16,717 bases of DNA, from assembly GCA_949743895.1 (NCBI GenBank), contig CATJUX010000082.1, positions 1 through 16,717 of the forward strand. The letters are read 5' to 3'. This stretch comes from JANFXS01 sp022791155 (GTDB lineage: Bacteria > Bacillota > Clostridia > Lachnospirales > Anaerotignaceae). The position numbers were made by a program, and so were the translations under genes. The notes beneath the pieces were generated by a model. That model did not search any database. It saw only the letters and a list, made by a program, of their open reading frames with translations, and was not told the origin of the DNA. Positions 1-8,179 of the stretch are shown one piece after another. Every line of letters starts with the position of its first letter. The stretch's first letter is position 1.

Positions 1-226
1 GATACAGTTTATATATATGCTCCAATGCACTTTCAAATTTTCTGAATGAAAAGTTCTTTTGCCTTAATGTTATGCAGAAACGAACATGAAAAAAATTCTG
101 AAGACCGAATTTATAAGATCAAATTCATAAATATTTTTATGTCTATAAGCACATATTGGAATCAAAAAATAATCAACACATTAAAATCCTAAAACATATA
201 AAATATAACATATTAATTGTATAATG
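1..226. other. Non-coding stretch downstream of the nucleoside kinase
   Basis: This is very AT-rich sequence with no reading frame that has both a ribosome binding site and a recognisable protein. I looked for an intrinsic terminator for the minus-strand operon that ends at 227 and saw no GC-rich hairpin followed by a T-run. Transcription may therefore continue beyond the window, or end by another mechanism. Confidence 0.5.
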
Positions 227-1888
227 TCAAACCTTGAAAATGCTTCCTCCCAAAAACTCTTTTATTATTGAATTGTTTGGTATGCAAAGACTGTTTGCCG
301 GAAGGAAGTAGTCCAAAAATTTTATTATTCTTTTCGCTGTTACATACTGTGGATATGTTTTATCAATTTTAAACAACAGTGGCTCAATATATGGCTTCAA
401 AACACAAAGTTCATATATTGTTGCAGAATTAAACATAACATCTGCATTTTCCTGGAATGGAAATATATTATTTTCCTCTCCTCTTTTCACACTTGGCCAT
501 GTTTCAATTGTTTTTGCCGCATCAGAACCACGGAATTGGTGATCTCTTACAATTCGCCTTATAAGCCGGCTGTCGGATGTTGATATACGGTTATGATCAT
601 CAACATTCAGTTGAGTCATTGCGCTTATAAATACTCTAAATTTATTTTCATTTGGAATATCTTTTGTCAGTTCATCATTCAAAGCATGAATTCCTTCAAT
701 CACAATTATGTCATCTTTGTCAAGCTGCAAAAATCTTCCTTTATATTCACTCTTGCCGCTTATGAAGTTGTAGCTTGGAATTTCAACCCTCTCTCCATTA
801 ATAAGGCCCATTATATCTTTGTTAAATTGGGCAACATTGAGAGCATTTATATTTTCATAATCTGGTTTTCCGCTTTCATCAAGAGGTGTTGTCTCGCGAT
901 CAACAAAATAATCGTCCATTCCTATTGTATGCGGAACTATGCCATTAACTCGCAACTGAACTCCAAGCCTTTGAGCAAATGTTGTTTTTCCTGAAGAAGA
1001 TGGCCCTGCTATAAGAACCACTTTAACCTTTCCTTTTCTTTCATATATCGTGTCAGCAATTTGGGCAATCTTCTTTTCATGAAGCGCTTCGTTTATAAGC
1101 ACAAGTTTCTCAAAACCGTCACTGGCAATGAGATCGTTCAGATCTGCCACAGTTTTAACTTTCATCAACTTGCACCATTCAAGCCTCTCCATGAAAACTG
1201 CCGAAAATTTGTCATAGTTTGCATATTCTTCATAAACATTCAAATTTGACCTGTTGGGGAAACGCAAAAGAAAGCTTTTTTCATAAGGAACAAGATCGAA
1301 TTTTCTTAAGTATCCTGTGCTTGGCGCCATATACCCATAGAAATAGTCCCGATACCCACACATGTCATAAAGATTGACATAAGATGCCCTTCTATATCTC
1401 AAAAGCCTGGCCTTTTCATACATTCCATTGTTCTCGGCAATCTCAACAGCTTTTTCTCTTGAAACAATAACTTTTTTAATTGGAACATCTTCATGTGCAA
1501 TTTGCATCATACGCTCTTTAATCTTGTCAAGTTCTGCCTGTGTGGCACGGAAATTAGGTTTATGAATTTCACAATAATAGTTATTGTTGATCGAGTGCTC
1601 AATCACAACATGCGTGTTTTCGCCCAAAACGTCTTGAACTGCCTTAATCATGAGCATTGAAACACTGCGCTTATATGTCATCATGCCTTCAAAATTGGAT
1701 ATATCATAAAATTCAATATCCATTCCATCATCAACTGTGCGAATCAGCTCATAAAGCTCGTTGCCGCTTTTAGCTATTATAAAATTTTTCTCACTGTCTC
1801 CAGCCAAATATGCCAGTTCCTGAAAAGTGATCCCCTTTTGCACGGTCATCTCTTTTCCATTAACAATAACTTTAATTTTGTCAAGCAT
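227..1888 (-). CDS. TGS-domain nucleoside kinase (uridine kinase-like, ThrRS N-terminal fusion)
   Basis: Predicted cytoplasmic P-loop kinase of 553 residues. Residues about 1-60 form a TGS-like domain (IKVIVNGKEMTVQKGITF). Residues about 65-220 resemble the second additional domain of threonyl-tRNA synthetase. From about residue 280 there is a uridine kinase/phosphoribulokinase-type domain with a clear Walker A (GPSSSGKT near residue 295), a DDYF motif and an IIVIEGIHALN strand. Clostridial proteins with this architecture are annotated as nucleoside kinases or uridine kinases, and they lack the synthetase catalytic core. The start at 1888 was chosen because AGGAGG lies 6 nt upstream; a longer frame to 1924 would have no such site. 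Only 10 nt separate it from the Nif3 stop, whose TAG lies inside this SD, so the genes are probably translationally coupled. It is the last gene of the operon in view. The nucleoside substrate cannot be read from the sequence. Confidence 0.88.
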   Translation of the reverse strand: MLDKIKVIVNGKEMTVQKGITFQELAYLAGDSEKNFIIAKSGNELYELIRTVDDGMDIEFYDISNFEGMMTYKRSVSMLMIKAVQDVLGENTHVVIEHSINNNYYCEIHKPNFRATQAELDKIKERMMQIAHEDVPIKKVIVSREKAVEIAENNGMYEKARLLRYRRASYVNLYDMCGYRDYFYGYMAPSTGYLRKFDLVPYEKSFLLRFPNRSNLNVYEEYANYDKFSAVFMERLEWCKLMKVKTVADLNDLIASDGFEKLVLINEALHEKKIAQIADTIYERKGKVKVVLIAGPSSSGKTTFAQRLGVQLRVNGIVPHTIGMDDYFVDRETTPLDESGKPDYENINALNVAQFNKDIMGLINGERVEIPSYNFISGKSEYKGRFLQLDKDDIIVIEGIHALNDELTKDIPNENKFRVFISAMTQLNVDDHNRISTSDSRLIRRIVRDHQFRGSDAAKTIETWPSVKRGEENNIFPFQENADVMFNSATIYELCVLKPYIEPLLFKIDKTYPQYVTAKRIIKFLDYFLPANSLCIPNNSIIKEFLGGSIFKV

Positions 1889-1898
1889 TGAACCCCTC

Positions 1899-2702
1899 CT
1901 AAATGTCCTTAAAAACCTGACCATCTACATTTGACATAATCACTTCAATTTTGCCATCAGTTTCATTTGAAACACTTTCTATGTATTTTTTAATAGTCGG
2001 AATGATTACATTTTCACTTGCATAGTGTGTTGCGTCAATAAGACATATATTTCTTTCAATGGCTTTCTGGCTCTCGTGATAACGCAAATCAGCCGTTATA
2101 AAAACATCGGCTCCAATTTTAACGGCGTCATCCATAAACTCAATGCCGCTTCCCGTGCACACGGCCACTTTTTCAATTTTTCTGTCAAGCTCACCAACAA
2201 CGCGAATTGTTTTGAGCCCCAGTTCATTTTTTATAGTTTTAGAAAATTCCTCAAGGCTTAAAGGCTTTTCAAGCCTCCCTATTCTTCCCAAACCACTTCC
2301 TTCCGGCCATTCATTGTTTCCGTGTCTCAAAGCTTCAACATTTTTCAATCCAACAATTTGTGACAGTTTGTCGTTTGTTCCGCCATTTGTCCAATCCAAG
2401 TTGGTGTGCATTGCATAATGTCCAATATCATTTTTTATAAGTTTCAAAATTTTACGGCCTAAATGTGTTTCACTTGTTACTTTTTTAATTGAACCAAAAA
2501 CCATTGGGTGATGCGTCACAATTAAGTCAGCTTTTAAGTCAATTGCTTCATCAATGACATCATCTGTTGCATCAAGTGCAACAAGAATTCTTTTAATATC
2601 TTTTTCGCAATCGCCAATTATAAGCCCTGAATTGTCCCACGACTCAGCCATTTCCAAAGGTGCGAAAATTTCAAGATTCCTCATAAGTTCCGCACATTTC
2701 AT
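1899..2702 (-). CDS. Nif3-like dinuclear metal-centre protein
   Basis: A 267-residue NIF3/YbgI/YqfO family protein. The family forms hexameric toroids with a two-metal site per subunit and is often annotated GTP cyclohydrolase I type 2-like; its physiological reaction is unsettled. Metal-ligand motifs are visible: VTHHPMVFG, AMHTNLDWTNGGTND and, near the C-terminus, DATHYASENV. The length matches the short form (about 250 residues) and lacks the PII-like insertion that makes B. subtilis YqfO longer. The N-terminal AELMRNLEIFAPLEMAESWDNSGL is typical of the family. The start at 2702 lies inside the 3' end of trmK (32-nt overlap), with a GAGG close upstream; a second ATG 18 nt downstream has no SD. 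Linkage of trmK and nif3 is conserved across Bacillota. Confidence 0.92.
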   Translation of the reverse strand: MKCAELMRNLEIFAPLEMAESWDNSGLIIGDCEKDIKRILVALDATDDVIDEAIDLKADLIVTHHPMVFGSIKKVTSETHLGRKILKLIKNDIGHYAMHTNLDWTNGGTNDKLSQIVGLKNVEALRHGNNEWPEGSGLGRIGRLEKPLSLEEFSKTIKNELGLKTIRVVGELDRKIEKVAVCTGSGIEFMDDAVKIGADVFITADLRYHESQKAIERNICLIDATHYASENVIIPTIKKYIESVSNETDGKIEVIMSNVDGQVFKDI

Positions 2703-3384
2703 ATTCCTCTAAAACCTCCTTTATGTGTTTAACTTCTTTTTTGATTTCATCTGCTTTTTCAAAAGCATTTTCTTCTTTCGCATTGCAAAGCCTTTCTTTT
2801 ATCCCAGACAGCTTTTCCAGTCTTTTTAATAAATATTCTTTCAAAACAGGGCATTTTTTTTCAATATTCACTTTTCCATACATATAATGTATATCCTTTG
2901 AATATGTCTCTGTTCCAGCCAAAGCATTAATGACAGTGTAAAACTTATCTTCTTCAAGAACCATTTGTTCGTCAACAATTTCAAAACCAATGCTGTGGAT
3001 ATACCTCCTCACTTTTTCAACATCAAGTTGAGGCTGCAAAACAAGCTGTTTGAGGCTTCCAACAATTTCGGCATTATCCCTCAATATGTCAATTATCAGC
3101 ATTCCGCCAATGCCAGCCAAAACAACTGTTTCAACTTCCCCCGCACTCAAAGGAGACAATCCATCGCCAAGGCGTATTTCAATTTTATCATCCACTCCCT
3201 CGCGCTCAACATTTTCCTGAGCTCTGAGCAAAGGCCCCTCGTTTATGTCACAGGCAACTGCTTTTTGCATGTGCCTTGCCTTCACCAAATAAATAGGAAC
3301 ATACCCATGATCCGTTCCTATGTCTGCCGCAGTTCTTGTGCAAACAGCATTAGCCACTGTTTTCAATCTCAATGATAATTCCAT
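2671..3384 (-). CDS. trmK: tRNA (adenine(22)-N1)-methyltransferase TrmK
   Basis: A 237-residue SAM-dependent methyltransferase of the TrmK/YqfN family, which makes m1A at position 22 of tRNAs in Gram-positive bacteria. It starts LSLRLKTVANAV, the typical entry into the domain. The SAM-binding motif I is ADIGTDHGYVPIYL (residues about 20-33), followed by ACDINEGPL, VVLAGIGGMLI and the LVLQPQ strand that stands in for the usual NPP(Y/F) motif. The C-terminal third is charged and probably a coiled coil, as in the family. Its ATG shares one base with the TAA of the upstream gene (TAATG), and its 3' end overlaps nif3 by 32 nt. This is a tightly packed operon that suggests translational coupling. 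Confidence 0.93.
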   Translation of the reverse strand: MELSLRLKTVANAVCTRTAADIGTDHGYVPIYLVKARHMQKAVACDINEGPLLRAQENVEREGVDDKIEIRLGDGLSPLSAGEVETVVLAGIGGMLIIDILRDNAEIVGSLKQLVLQPQLDVEKVRRYIHSIGFEIVDEQMVLEEDKFYTVINALAGTETYSKDIHYMYGKVNIEKKCPVLKEYLLKRLEKLSGIKERLCNAKEENAFEKADEIKKEVKHIKEVLEEYEMCGTYEES

Positions 3385-3803
3385 TATTCCTCACCACTAT
3401 AATTTAATATAACTTTTTCATTTTCTTTGTCCCACTTAACTCTATCTTCTGGTATTGAAACCATAAAAGCCAAATCATAAAGTTCTACAAACAAAACCCC
3501 TTCAACAATTTCTGCTGGAATGCGAACTGGCATTGAAACTCCGTTCACAATCATGTCATCAGCTCCAGCTGTAACCTTAAAAATTCTGTCTCCCATAAGC
3601 ACTACTGCACTTTTTTCACTTTCATCCCATATAATTTGAGATTTTTTTCCAATCATAGATATAACGCTTCTGAGTGGCATCATGACATATTCATTTTCGC
3701 TTTCATTTTGAACCAAATGAAATTTTGGAATTTCTGCTCCAAAAATGTTATACGAACCTAAAAATGCCATAAAAATTATAAAAGCAGACATAAATTTACG
3801 CAT
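3384..3803 (-). CDS. Secreted copper-amine-oxidase-N-like (stalk domain) protein
   Basis: A 139-residue protein. Residues 1-23 look like a signal peptide (two basic residues, a hydrophobic core, and a cleavage site after FGA). The remainder is one copy of the copper amine oxidase N-terminal-like domain (PF07833 type), seen in MMPLRSVISMIGKKSQIIWD followed by a short beta-rich segment ending near VKWDKENEKVILNY. Such domains are common in cell-surface proteins of clostridia, often as tandem repeats attached to an enzyme. Here the domain stands alone, so the function is unknown, but it should act outside the membrane. It is the first gene of the trmK-nif3-kinase operon, has AAAGGGGG 9 nt before the ATG, and is preceded by a good sigma-A promoter. 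Copper or amine oxidase activity should not be inferred from the domain name. Confidence 0.85.
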   Translation of the reverse strand: MRKFMSAFIIFMAFLGSYNIFGAEIPKFHLVQNESENEYVMMPLRSVISMIGKKSQIIWDESEKSAVVLMGDRIFKVTAGADDMIVNGVSMPVRIPAEIVEGVLFVELYDLAFMVSIPEDRVKWDKENEKVILNYSGEE

Positions 3804-3830
3804 ACTTCAAGACCCCCTTTCTCCCTTTCT

Positions 3831-3859
3831 ATTTTAACCTCAAATGGTATAAAAATCAA
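3831..3859 (-). promoter_or_regulatory. Sigma-A promoter of the stalk-trmK-nif3-kinase operon
   Basis: On the minus strand a -35 box TTGATT (3859-3854) and a -10 box TAAAAT (3836-3831) are separated by 17 nt. The expected transcription start is about 3824, leaving a leader of roughly 20 nt with a strong SD before the ATG at 3803. The promoter lies just downstream of the rpoD terminator, so this operon is separately initiated. Confidence 0.7.
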
Positions 3860-3880
3860 TCACCGTATGGACTTTTAATC

Positions 3881-3930
3881 AAAACAAAAACGCTGCAAGA
3901 CAGATTTTGTTCAAATCAAGTCCCGCAGCG
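3881..3930 (-). terminator. Intrinsic terminator of rpoD
   Basis: Just after the rpoD stop, an 11-bp stem (arms 3930-3920 and 3901-3891, core CGCTGC/GCAGCG, two G-U pairs) encloses an 18-nt loop and is followed on the minus strand by TTTTTGTTTT. This is a classic intrinsic terminator closing the dGTPase-dnaG-rpoD cluster. Confidence 0.9.
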
Positions 3931-3937
3931 ACTGGTG

Positions 3938-5011
3938 TCACTCCAAATAATCTTTAAGTTTTTTGCTTCTGCTTGGATGTCTAAGCTTTCTAAGAGCTTT
4001 TGCCTCAATCTGGCGTATTCTTTCCCTTGTAACATTGAACTCTTTTCCAACTTCTTCAAGTGTTCTTGCACGCCCATCATCAAGGCCAAATCTCAGCCGC
4101 AAAACCTTTTCCTCTCTGTCTGTCAATGTGTCCAAAACTTCTATCAGCTGTTCCTTCAAAAGCGTGAAAGCAGCTGCCTCAGAGGGAGCTGGAATGTCAT
4201 CATCCTGTATGAAGTCCCCAAGGTGACTGTCTTCTTCCTCGCCAATAGGAGTTTCAAGCGAAACAGGTTCCTGAGCAATTTTCATTATCTCTCTCACTTT
4301 GTCAACAGGCATTGACATTTCGACAGCAAGTTCTTCAGCTGTCGGTTCCCTTCCCAGTTCTTGTATAAGCTGACGTGATATGCGGATAAGCTTGTTAATG
4401 GTTTCCACCATATGAACAGGTATGCGAATTGTTCTTGCCTGATCAGCTATAGCTCTCGTGATTGCCTGTCTAATCCACCATGTGGCATATGTGCTGAATT
4501 TATATCCTTTGCTATAATCAAATTTTTCAACAGCTTTAATAAGGCCCAAGTTTCCCTCTTGTATCAAATCAAGAAACAGCATTCCACGTCCAACATATCT
4601 TTTTGCTATGCTCACAACAAGGCGCAAATTAGCCTCAGCAAGCTTTTTTTTGGCATATTCATCGCCGTCTTCCATTTTTCTGGCAAGCTCAATTTCCTCT
4701 TCTGCACTTAAAAGAGGAACTTTGCCTATTTCTTTAAGATACATGCGCACAGGATCATCAATATTTATTCCTTCAGGAAGCGAAAGATCCAAATCTTTCT
4801 CAACTTCCTCCTCAATTTCTATGTTCCCTAATATATCAATGCCCTGACTCTCAAAATATTCATATATTTTATCTATTTGATCGGCATCAAGCTCAATGTC
4901 ACCAAGATATTCCGTTATTTCTTTATATTCAAGAACACCTTTTTTCTTTTTACCAATGGTGACAAGCTCTCTTAAACGGGTCAATAAATTATTTTCTTCC
5001 GGGGTTTTCAA
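3938..5011 (-). CDS. rpoD: Housekeeping RNA polymerase sigma factor RpoD (SigA)
   Basis: Primary sigma-70 factor of 357 residues, which directs RNA polymerase to -35/-10 promoters. All regions are visible in order: a region 1.1-like N-terminus (GVLEYKEITEYLG), region 1.2 (DPVRMYLKEIGKVPLLSAEE), region 2 with GRGMLFLDLIQEGNLGLIKA and, for -10 recognition, TYATWWIRQAITRAIADQAR (near residue 180), region 3 (LIRISRQLIQELGREPT), and region 4.2 with the helix-turn-helix TLEEVGKEFNVTRERIRQIE. The length matches Gram-positive SigA. No ATG lies near the beginning. The TTG at 5011 is preferred because AGGAAGG lies 7 nt upstream. An in-frame TTG at 5038 with AAGGA 9 nt upstream is a second possibility. 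The gene follows dnaG by less than 70 nt and is probably co-transcribed with it. Confidence 0.97.
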   Translation of the reverse strand: MKTPEENNLLTRLRELVTIGKKKKGVLEYKEITEYLGDIELDADQIDKIYEYFESQGIDILGNIEIEEEVEKDLDLSLPEGINIDDPVRMYLKEIGKVPLLSAEEEIELARKMEDGDEYAKKKLAEANLRLVVSIAKRYVGRGMLFLDLIQEGNLGLIKAVEKFDYSKGYKFSTYATWWIRQAITRAIADQARTIRIPVHMVETINKLIRISRQLIQELGREPTAEELAVEMSMPVDKVREIMKIAQEPVSLETPIGEEEDSHLGDFIQDDDIPAPSEAAAFTLLKEQLIEVLDTLTDREEKVLRLRFGLDDGRARTLEEVGKEFNVTRERIRQIEAKALRKLRHPSRSKKLKDYLE

Positions 5012-5079
5012 TGTCCACCCTTCCTTTCCCAATATCAATAGATTTTATCCTTATAGGCAAATTTTATACAACAAGCGCC

Positions 5080-6864
5080 CTAAAGCGTTATATGAAGCCT
5101 GTCCAACTCCCTTTTCGTTTCGGCAATAGACTTAATTTCTTCAATTGAAACAGCATTTCTTGTCAAAATGTCAGCCTTTGTTCTTTTGACAAGTTTCACA
5201 CATTCATTAATCACTTTTTCAAGCTCTTTTGTTCCATCCATTTCAAAGTTTGCAGAAAAAATTTCGGCCACCATTTTCTGCTCCTCGGAGGAAGTAAAGT
5301 GATTAACAGCTTCCGCCGGAAAAATAGTATTCCCTTTTTCAGCTTCAGCAAAAACTATTTCCGCAATTTTAATATATATATCATCTATAAAATCCTGTGC
5401 AGTAATGTAACTTTTAATTTTTTGATAGACTTCATTTTTTGTTGCACAGATAAATATAACATTTCTTTGTGCTTCCATGACACCTTTAGAACTCACAGAA
5501 TTGCTAACATAGTTATTCTTGTCATAAAAGCTAATTCGATTCTTTTCTGCCTTTTGAAAAAACTGTTTCTCGTGTTCTCCTCTTATTGCCAAAATTTCAC
5601 TTTTCACAGCCTCTTCAGAAACATCTGTATCTTTTGAAATTTCTTTTGTATAAATGTCACGCTCAATTGGCGACTCTATCTTTGATATAATTTTGGCCGC
5701 TTCCTTTGTGAAAGTCATTTTTTGTTCAGTGTCTTCCAGGTTATATTTTTTCTTAACACACCCAATTTGAAATGCTATATGGCTAACGGCATGAACAAGA
5801 AGGCGTCCAAACTCATCTTTTCCATATTGTTTTATAAATTCATCAGGATCCTTGCCGTTTGGAACCTGAGCAACCTTAACATTAAGCCCTGATGAAACAA
5901 GAATTGGTATCGCACGCAGTGCAGCTGTCTCTCCGGCCAAATCACTGTCAAAAATAAGTATGATGTCACGAAAAAACTTTCTCAAAAGCGAAGCATGCTC
6001 GGCATTAAAAGCTGTCCCCAGCGTGGCCGCAACATTGTGAAACCCGGCCTGATATATGCTTATCATGTCCATATATCCTTCAACTATAATAAGTTCGCGG
6101 CTTTTTGAAGCACGCGCAAAATTAAGTCCATACAAAATCTTTTTTTTGCTGAAAAGAACGGTTTCAGGTGAGTTGAGATATTTTGGCTCTCCTTTTGCCA
6201 TGATCCTTCCGCCAAAACCAATCACCTTTCCTTGAAGATCAAAGATTGGAAACATGAGACGCCCATAGAACCTGTCGTGATACCCTTTGCCTGATCTGTT
6301 TTCCAAAACCAATCCGCTTTTGACCATGGCAGCTTCGCTGAAGCCTTTCTCTTTCAACACACCAAATAGACTTCCATGTTCTTCAGGAGAATATCCCAAC
6401 CCAAATTTGCGTTGTATGCTCTTTGAAACTCGCCTTTTTTCAAGATAGCTCACAGCTTTTTTTCCACTTTCAGACTGCAAGCATTGATAATAGTATCTTC
6501 CAGCAGTAATATGTATATCCAACAATTCTTTTTTAAGTTTTTCCTCAGCTGCATATTCCTTGGAACGGTTTGGCTGTGGCAGTGTTATGTGTGCCCGTTC
6601 AGCAAGTTTTGTGAGCGCTTCAACAAAGTCACAGTTTTCCATCTGCATTATAAAACTGAACACGTTTCCTGCTGCACCACAACCAAAACAATAATAAAGC
6701 TGTTTGTCAGCGCTCACAGAGAAAGACGGTGTGCTCTCATGGTGAAATGGACACAAACCAAAATGCGAGCTTCCCTTCTGTTTTAATGGTAAATATCCGC
6801 CTATTACATCAACAATATCATTTTGCATTCTCACTTCTTCGACAGTCTCCTGTGAATAAAGCAT
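5080..6864 (-). CDS. dnaG: DNA primase DnaG
   Basis: Replicative primase of 594 residues that makes the RNA primers for lagging-strand synthesis and works with DnaB-type helicase. The N-terminal CHC2 zinc site is complete: C38, H41, C59 and C62. The RNA-polymerase core contains RLMFPIFD. The TOPRIM domain shows the acidic metal-binding VEGYMD near residue 261 and FDSD near residue 306, positions close to those of E. coli DnaG. The last roughly 170 residues are the weakly conserved helicase-binding region. The ATG at 6864 is 10 nt from AAGGAG; a TTG immediately before it, at 6867, is at 7 nt and could be used instead. The gene sits between the dGTPase and rpoD, the conserved macromolecular-synthesis arrangement of Bacillota. 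Confidence 0.96.
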   Translation of the reverse strand: MLYSQETVEEVRMQNDIVDVIGGYLPLKQKGSSHFGLCPFHHESTPSFSVSADKQLYYCFGCGAAGNVFSFIMQMENCDFVEALTKLAERAHITLPQPNRSKEYAAEEKLKKELLDIHITAGRYYYQCLQSESGKKAVSYLEKRRVSKSIQRKFGLGYSPEEHGSLFGVLKEKGFSEAAMVKSGLVLENRSGKGYHDRFYGRLMFPIFDLQGKVIGFGGRIMAKGEPKYLNSPETVLFSKKKILYGLNFARASKSRELIIVEGYMDMISIYQAGFHNVAATLGTAFNAEHASLLRKFFRDIILIFDSDLAGETAALRAIPILVSSGLNVKVAQVPNGKDPDEFIKQYGKDEFGRLLVHAVSHIAFQIGCVKKKYNLEDTEQKMTFTKEAAKIISKIESPIERDIYTKEISKDTDVSEEAVKSEILAIRGEHEKQFFQKAEKNRISFYDKNNYVSNSVSSKGVMEAQRNVIFICATKNEVYQKIKSYITAQDFIDDIYIKIAEIVFAEAEKGNTIFPAEAVNHFTSSEEQKMVAEIFSANFEMDGTKELEKVINECVKLVKRTKADILTRNAVSIEEIKSIAETKRELDRLHITL

Positions 6865-6988
6865 CAAAATTCTGCTCCTTTTACATAAATTATTTTTCTA
6901 CAAAAATCTATTATTCCCTTTATTTTTTAATTAATCAGATCAAAAAGTGACTTAAAAACTTTCCAAATCCATTTTGAAATCAGTTCAG

Positions 6989-7996
6989 TCAATATATATT
7001 CCACGAAGATGGTATAAAATATTTTTTATAAATACTTATTGAATATCTGTCTGTCATGCATGCTATATAATCACATACAACAGTTTCCAAAGCCTCGCCC
7101 TCATCTATAAGATTAAGGAACTCTTTTTTCATGATATGATAATTTTTTATAAAAAAATCATATAACGACTCTATCATATTTTCAACTTTGAAGCCTTCTA
7201 TTTCAGATCTTTCATCAGTGTATACTTTTGCAAACATGAACTTTCTTAAATCAGCCATGAGCCTTTTCATATCAGCGCTGACCAAAATGTCGTTTTTCCC
7301 TTCACTGTTTGCCACAACATTTCGAACCATGCTGTCAATTCTGCTGCTTCCTGTTGTTCCGATAACTTCCGTAATGTCATTTGGTATATCTTTTGCAGAC
7401 AATATTCCCGCTCTTATAGCATCGTCTATATCATGGTTGATATATGCTATCTTGTCTGAAAGCTGAACAACCTTTCCTTCCATAGTATGCGGTGTTCCTT
7501 TTGTTCGGTGATTCAAAATTCCATCGCGCACTTCATATGTAAGATTCAGACCTTTTCCATCTTTTTCAAGCCTTTCAACAACCCTCAAGCTTTGTTTCGA
7601 ATGCTCAAAACCATTGTTTGAAAGCCTGTCCAAAACCTTTTCGCCAGCGTGTCCAAAAGGAGTGTGTCCCAAATCATGCCCCAACGCTATGGCTTCTGTC
7701 AAGTCTTCATTCAAGCGCAGTGCCCTTGATATTGTGCGCGCAATTTGAGAAACCTCAAGTGTGTGTGTGAGGCGGTCTCTATAATGATCGCCCTCAGGAG
7801 ATATGAAAACCTGAGTTTTATGTTTGAGCCGCCTGAATGCCTTGCAATGGATAATTCTGTCTCTATCTCGTTGAAAATCTGTTCTCATGTCACATCTATC
7901 TTCCTTTGAAACGCGGCCTTTAGTGAAACGGCTTTTTGTCGCAAAATCACTAAGGTTTTTCATTTCAATTTCTTCCTGAATATCCCTAAGCTCCAA
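6989..7996 (-). CDS. dgt: dGTPase / HD-domain deoxynucleotide triphosphohydrolase
   Basis: Cytoplasmic HD-superfamily enzyme of 335 residues, expected to split dNTPs (dGTP in the type enzyme) into deoxynucleoside and triphosphate. Family hallmarks are FQRDRDRIIHCKAFRRLKHK, the first HD histidine in DRLTHTLEVSQIAR, and the paired HDLGHTPFGH, followed by DGILNHRTKG and QLSDKIAYINHDIDD. The length fits the shorter Gram-positive branch. The start is TTG at 7996: AAAGGAGG lies exactly 8 nt upstream, and the resulting N-terminus (ELRDIQEEIEMKNLSDFATKS) looks like clostridial homologues. A longer frame from TTG 8029 would have almost no leader, given the promoter at 8040-8069. It lies upstream of dnaG (124 nt), linking dNTP pool control with replication. 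Substrate specificity is not evident from the sequence. Confidence 0.92.
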   Translation of the reverse strand: MELRDIQEEIEMKNLSDFATKSRFTKGRVSKEDRCDMRTDFQRDRDRIIHCKAFRRLKHKTQVFISPEGDHYRDRLTHTLEVSQIARTISRALRLNEDLTEAIALGHDLGHTPFGHAGEKVLDRLSNNGFEHSKQSLRVVERLEKDGKGLNLTYEVRDGILNHRTKGTPHTMEGKVVQLSDKIAYINHDIDDAIRAGILSAKDIPNDITEVIGTTGSSRIDSMVRNVVANSEGKNDILVSADMKRLMADLRKFMFAKVYTDERSEIEGFKVENMIESLYDFFIKNYHIMKKEFLNLIDEGEALETVVCDYIACMTDRYSISIYKKYFIPSSWNIY

Positions 7997-8039
7997 AAAA
8001 CATTCCTCCTTTCCCATGGTTTTCGCCAAAAAAACACTT

Positions 8040-8069
8040 ATTATATATATACTACATTTTTTTGCTAAA
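8040..8069 (-). promoter_or_regulatory. Promoter of dgt (dnaG-rpoD cluster)
   Basis: There is a perfect -10 TATAAT (8045-8040, minus strand) with a weak -35 TTTAGC (8069-8064) at 18-nt spacing. The expected transcription start is near 8033. That leaves about 37 nt of leader to the TTG at 7996, and this helps rule out a start at 8029. Confidence 0.55.
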
Positions 8070-8114
8070 TCCTTTTTTTCGCTTGTCCCGAATTATTAAA
8101 AGTATTTAACAATT

Positions 8115-8144
8115 TTGTCATAATGTGGACGAATAGTTTAAATT
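8115..8144 (+). promoter_or_regulatory. Candidate promoter of the tautomerase-decarboxylase pair
   Basis: TTGTCA (8115-8120) and TAAATT (8139-8144) are separated by 18 nt, with the transcription start expected near 8151 and an SD at 8166-8173. A second reading, GTGGAC (8125-8130) with TAGAAT (8149-8154), is also possible. The promoter diverges from the dgt promoter within the same intergenic region. Confidence 0.4.
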
Positions 8145-8179
8145 GAGGTAGAATAGATTATATACAAGGAGGTGTTTCA

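Noticed and set aside
593..994. 133-codon plus-strand frame opposite the nucleoside kinase
   Set aside because: It is opposite the conserved kinase domain and the protein has no family resemblance.
3384..3803. Copper amine oxidase enzyme
   Set aside because: Only the N-terminal-like stalk domain is present; the catalytic domain and its quinone-cofactor tyrosine are absent.
5012..5038. N-terminal extension of RpoD by nine residues from TTG 5038
   Set aside because: It is possible, but the AGGAAGG at 7 nt before TTG 5011 is the better site; kept only as an alternative.
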